DNA of 64,000 bases. Source: UA16 sp002292325. Lineage in GTDB: Bacteria > Bacteroidota > Bacteroidia > Flavobacteriales_D > Sanyastnellaceae. The position numbers were made by a program, and so were the translations under genes. The notes below the pieces were generated by a model. The model saw only the letters and a program-made list of their open reading frames with translations. It searched no databases and was not told where the DNA came from. Of the stretch, positions 60,900 to 64,000 are shown piece after piece. Location: NCBI GenBank assembly GCA_943788645.1, contig CALSRC010000006.1, positions 18,879-82,878 on the forward strand, given 5' to 3'. Within the stretch, counting starts at the first letter, position 1; the number at the start of each line of letters is the position of its first letter.

Positions 60900-63710
60900 A
60901 TGGAATACGATTTTCAAGCAATTGAGAAGCGCTGGAAAGCGCAATGGAAGGAGACGGATGCTTACAAAGTCATCGAAGACCCCTCGCGAAAAAAATATTA
61001 TGTCCTCGACATGTTTCCCTATCCTTCGGGAGCTGGCCTGCACGTAGGCCATCCATTGGGCTACATCGCGAGTGACGTCTTCGCACGGTACAAACGGCAT
61101 CAAGGCTACAATGTTTTGCATCCCATGGGGTATGATAGCTTTGGCTTACCAGCCGAACAATATGCAATCCAAACAGGACAGCATCCCGCCGTTACGACAG
61201 AAGCCAACATCACCCGATACCGGGAACAGTTGGAGCAACTGGGGTTTTGCTATGATTGGTCGCGGGAAGTAAGAACAAGCGATCCCGCCTATTACCGTTG
61301 GACTCAGTGGATTTTTGGTGAATTGTTCGAATCATGGTACGACGAAGAACTCGGGAGGGCGAGGCCGCTGAAGGTTCTCATCGAAAGCTTGGATAAGAGC
61401 GGGTTGAATGGCCTCTTGCCAGCATGTGACACCAATTGGTGGAAAAACCTCCCAGAAGATGTCACGCTCGATTGGGGAGATGAATTCCAGGGGGAGTTAT
61501 CGGCTGACCAGTGGAATGCATGCAGCAAAGAAGCAAAAGCGCACATCCTTATGCAATTTCGTCTTGCATACTTAGCCGACAGCGAAGTCAATTGGTGTCC
61601 GGCATTGGGCACTGTTTTGGCGAATGATGAAGTGAAAGATGGGCTCAGCGAACGAGGTGGACATCCCGTCCTCCGGAAAAGAATGCGTCAATGGATTATG
61701 CGCATCAGCGCCTTTGCACAACGACTGCTGGACGATCTCAACGATTTAAATTGGACGGATAGCATCAAGGATGCTCAGCGAAACTGGATCGGCCGAAGCG
61801 AAGGTGCGTCCGTAAAGTTTGGGGTGCTCGGTCAACCCGAAGAAACCATCGAAGTTTTTACGACAAGACCTGACACCATTTATGGCGTGAGCTTCATGGT
61901 TTTAGCTCCTGAACATCCATTGGTTGCTCCCTTGACTCATGCAGATCACCGCGATGACGTTCGGGCTTATCAGGAAGCCGCTTCTCAAAAATCCGAACGC
62001 GAACGGCAAGGTGCAGGCGACCATGAAGTCAGCGGCTGCAATACTGGCGGCTATGCGATCCATCCTTTGACGGGTGACCACGTGCCTGTATGGATAGCCG
62101 ACTATGTTTTGGCCGGATATGGAACAGGAGCCATTATGGCTGTCCCCGCAGGAGATGAGCGGGACTGGAAATTTGCAAAAGCATACGGTTTATCCATTCC
62201 AGCGATCTTTGAAGGGAAGAACACGGACGAGGCAGTGTATTCAGAAAAAGAAGCGCTCCTGAGCGGCAGCGAATCATTGAACGGATTGAACCCCAAAGAT
62301 GCCATCCCGAAAGCACTGGATCTCCTCGAAAAAGCAGGAGTAGGCAATCGACAAGTCAATTTCCGATTGCGGGACGCCGTATTCAGCCGACAACGTTACT
62401 GGGGGGAGCCTTTCCCGATCTTCTATGAGGACGATATTCCTCAACTTTTGCGGGAGACTCAAGTGACCTTGCCTCCCGTCGATGCATACTTGCCAACGGA
62501 AGCAGGTGACCCTCCTCTGGCACGTGCAAAGAAGGAAGATTGGAACGTCACCCGAGGAGATCGTATGGAGTACAACACCATGCCCGGATGGGCGGGTTCG
62601 AGCTGGTATTTTTTGAGGTACATGGATCCGCACAACGATGCGGAATTTTGCAGCCGCGAAAAATCGGACTATTGGGGCCAAGTCGATCTGTATGTTGGCG
62701 GCGCTGAGCATACCACAGGTCACTTGCTCTATTCGCGATTTTGGACGAAGTTTCTGCATGATCGGGAGTGGATTGGATTCCATGAACCGTTCAAGGAAAT
62801 GATCAACCAAGGCATGATCCTTGGGCGATCGAATTTCGTTTACCGCGTGCAAGGCACGAATCAATTTGTTACGTTTGAGAAACGCAAAGAATTCGCCACC
62901 CAGCGCCTGCATGTGGACGTCAATTTGGTTCAATCTGACAAACTGGACACCTCCGCCTTTCGCGAGTGGAGACAAGAATTTGCCGATGCTACCTTTATTC
63001 TCAATGAAGAAGGGGAATACCTCTGCGGACATGAGGTTGAAAAAATGTCCAAGTCCAAATTTAATGTCCAGACACCCGATGATTTGGTAGAACGTTACGG
63101 CGCAGATACCCTTCGCTGCTACGAAATGTTTTTGGGGCCCTTAACACAGCATAAGCCCTGGGACACGCAAGGAATCAGCGGCGTGCATAACTTTCTGCGT
63201 AAGCTGCACCGGTTATTTGCCGCAAAAAACGAAAACGATACCGCTGATTCAGCCCAACGCATTCTTCATAAGACCATCAAAAAAGTCACTGACGACCTGA
63301 ACCGGCACGCATTCAATACAGTAATTAGCGCACTGATGATCGGCGTCAATGAGTTGTTGGATGCTCAAGGTCACCAGCCCGAAATCCTCCGACCGCTGGC
63401 AATTCTCGCAAGTCCAGTAGCGCCGCATTTGGCAGAAGAATTGTGGCAAATAGCTGGAGGCGAAGGCTCGGTGATGGACCAACCGTGGCCTGATTCGAAT
63501 GAAAAGTGGCTGATTTCTGACACCACCTCTTATCCGATTTCCTTCAATGGCAAAGTGCGCTTCAAGATCGAGGTAGCCACTGATTTGGGTGCAAAGGAAG
63601 TGGAAGAACTTGTTCTAGCACATGAAAAAACACAGGCTCAACTCGAAGGCAAAACACTCCGTAAAGTCATTGTTGTCCCCGGACGCATTGTGAACCTGGT
63701 TGCGACTTAA
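60900..63710 (+). CDS. leuS: Leucyl-tRNA synthetase
   Basis: This class I synthetase has 936 residues. The HIGH motif is FPYPSGAGLHVGH (HVGH at 48-51). The editing domain contains VFTTRPDTIYGVSFMVLAPEHP (about 320-341) and the GTGAIMAVPAGDERDW block. The catalytic domain has TMPGWAGSSWYFLRYMDP and VDLYVGGAEHTTGHLLYSRFW, and the KMSKS motif EKMSKSKFN lies at about 713. An insertion of roughly 70 residues before KMSKS (ILGRSNFVYRVQG...EGEYLCGHEV) is usual for Bacteroidota LeuS. The C-terminal tail ends with KTLRKVIVVPGRIVNLV. It has its own promoter box. Confidence 0.97.
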   Translation: MEYDFQAIEKRWKAQWKETDAYKVIEDPSRKKYYVLDMFPYPSGAGLHVGHPLGYIASDVFARYKRHQGYNVLHPMGYDSFGLPAEQYAIQTGQHPAVTTEANITRYREQLEQLGFCYDWSREVRTSDPAYYRWTQWIFGELFESWYDEELGRARPLKVLIESLDKSGLNGLLPACDTNWWKNLPEDVTLDWGDEFQGELSADQWNACSKEAKAHILMQFRLAYLADSEVNWCPALGTVLANDEVKDGLSERGGHPVLRKRMRQWIMRISAFAQRLLDDLNDLNWTDSIKDAQRNWIGRSEGASVKFGVLGQPEETIEVFTTRPDTIYGVSFMVLAPEHPLVAPLTHADHRDDVRAYQEAASQKSERERQGAGDHEVSGCNTGGYAIHPLTGDHVPVWIADYVLAGYGTGAIMAVPAGDERDWKFAKAYGLSIPAIFEGKNTDEAVYSEKEALLSGSESLNGLNPKDAIPKALDLLEKAGVGNRQVNFRLRDAVFSRQRYWGEPFPIFYEDDIPQLLRETQVTLPPVDAYLPTEAGDPPLARAKKEDWNVTRGDRMEYNTMPGWAGSSWYFLRYMDPHNDAEFCSREKSDYWGQVDLYVGGAEHTTGHLLYSRFWTKFLHDREWIGFHEPFKEMINQGMILGRSNFVYRVQGTNQFVTFEKRKEFATQRLHVDVNLVQSDKLDTSAFREWRQEFADATFILNEEGEYLCGHEVEKMSKSKFNVQTPDDLVERYGADTLRCYEMFLGPLTQHKPWDTQGISGVHNFLRKLHRLFAAKNENDTADSAQRILHKTIKKVTDDLNRHAFNTVISALMIGVNELLDAQGHQPEILRPLAILASPVAPHLAEELWQIAGGEGSVMDQPWPDSNEKWLISDTTSYPISFNGKVRFKIEVATDLGAKEVEELVLAHEKTQAQLEGKTLRKVIVVPGRIVNLVAT

Positions 63711-63720
63711 ATCTCTCTAG

Positions 63721-63753
63721 TTGACTAAAAAAAGGCCTTAATCCATACTTTTG
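63721..63753 (+). promoter_or_regulatory. Promoter upstream of the last gene
   Basis: TTG at 63721-63723 and TACTTTTG at 63746-63753 (perfect TAnnTTTG) with a 22-base spacer resemble the Bacteroidota housekeeping promoter; the spacer is a little long. It would give a leader of about 75 bases before the ATG at 63835. This 124-base gap holds nothing else that I recognise. Confidence 0.5.
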
Positions 63754-63834
63754 TAGGCTTTGTCTTGATTATTTAAGCAAAATGTAAGACCTTATTCAGT
63801 CAAGCGGTCGTTTGATGAGAATCCATTTTAACTG

Positions 63835-64000
63835 ATGTCATTGCATCTGTCCAGTCCTTTTCGTTTGGGGAGCATCCTTTTCTTGATGGCGGTTTCCTGC
63901 TTCACAGCGCGCGCCCAAGAAACAGAGACGGGATGCACGGACTTTTGGGCCTGCAACTTCAACGATGAAGCGACAGAAGATGACGGAACATGCGAATACC
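63835..64000 (+). CDS. Start of a secreted protein with GCTD...CNFNDEA...DDGTCEY repeat motif (cut by window end)
   Basis: From the ATG at 63835 the frame is open to the window end (55 codons). A signal peptide (LGSILFLMAVSCFTARAQ, mature from about residue 28) is followed at once by a Cys-patterned unit: GCTDFWACNFN at about 33-43 and DDGTCEY near 49-55. This GC.D..ACN(Y/F)...A..DDGSC.Y motif recurs in large exported Bacteroidota surface proteins, usually in tandem and often with a T9SS tail, so the full gene is probably long. The remainder lies outside the window. Confidence 0.75.
   Translation, partial: MSLHLSSPFRLGSILFLMAVSCFTARAQETETGCTDFWACNFNDEATEDDGTCEY

Noticed and set aside
1..64000. 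Search for tRNA genes, CRISPR arrays, insertion sequences, prophage, toxin-antitoxin or defence genes
   Set aside because: The intergenic spaces are all too short for arrays or elements, no cloverleaf sequences or direct repeats were seen, and all sizeable genes are assigned to core or envelope functions. I read by eye, so a small RNA could be missed.

Overview
The window is a dense, almost entirely coding stretch of a Bacteroidota chromosome. Signs of the phylum are a type IX secretion sorting tail on an M43 metalloprotease, the gliding lipoprotein GldH, two TonB-dependent receptors with CarboxypepD_reg-like N-termini, the conserved pairs DUF4271/hemD and DUF6341-like/DUF6427-like, DUF2480, an IPExxxVDY-type protein, the one-cysteine DksA/TraR form, the long two-part IspG, and several TAnnTTTG promoter boxes. 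Gene order (holB-ricT-gldH; acpP-fabF-rnc-IPExxxVDY-pyk; ileS-dksA-lspA; DUF4271-hemD-rnpA-S41 protease) fits Flavobacteriales or a close relative. Base composition near 50% GC is rather high for that order. No rRNA, tRNA, insertion sequence, prophage or CRISPR array is visible, and no gap without a gene exceeds about 130 bases.

Layout. 1-5.4 kb (minus): a TPR/YfiR envelope pair, a GbsR-like regulator, a FAD oxidoreductase, kbl and an LD-carboxypeptidase. 5.4-11.5 kb: metG (plus), then a TonB receptor and asd (minus). 11.6-19.9 kb (plus): a lamin-tail-repeat exported protein, then the tightly coupled run DUF4271-hemD-rnpA-S41 protease-O-antigen ligase. 19.9-21.7 kb (minus): a fused GT2-GT9 glycosyltransferase that overlaps the ligase tail to tail. 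21.8-31.98 kb (mostly plus): purD (broken by one base), two small membrane-protein genes, purQ, dxs, DUF2480, polA, a His-rich lipoprotein and a small secreted protein, closed by a strong terminator. 32-41 kb (mostly minus): M43 protease, a rhodanese lipoprotein (plus), gldH-ricT-holB, a TonB receptor and recO. 41-43 kb (plus): ispG. 43-54 kb (minus): lspA-dksA-ileS, pyk-IPExxxVDY-rnc-fabF-acpP, and an iodotyrosine-deiodinase-like flavoprotein coupled to an MlaF/MlaE pair. 54.1-64 kb: a small lipoprotein and manC (plus), fumC-prfB-recX (minus), DUF349 (plus), polysaccharide deacetylase (minus), leuS (plus) and the start of a secreted protein.

Most of the content is housekeeping: three aminoacyl-tRNA synthetases, purine, isoprenoid and fatty-acid synthesis, DNA polymerase I and the clamp-loader delta-prime subunit, RecO/RecX, RNase III and P. 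Mixed in are envelope functions (LPS glycosyltransferases and O-antigen ligase, Mla lipid transport, TonB receptors, T9SS cargo). I found no defence system, biosynthetic cluster or other obviously new multi-gene system. The points most worth checking are the single-base purD frameshift, the GT2-GT9 fusion, the Cys-for-Ser nucleophile in the LD-carboxypeptidase, the IYD-type flavoprotein, and the prfB gene without the usual programmed frameshift.
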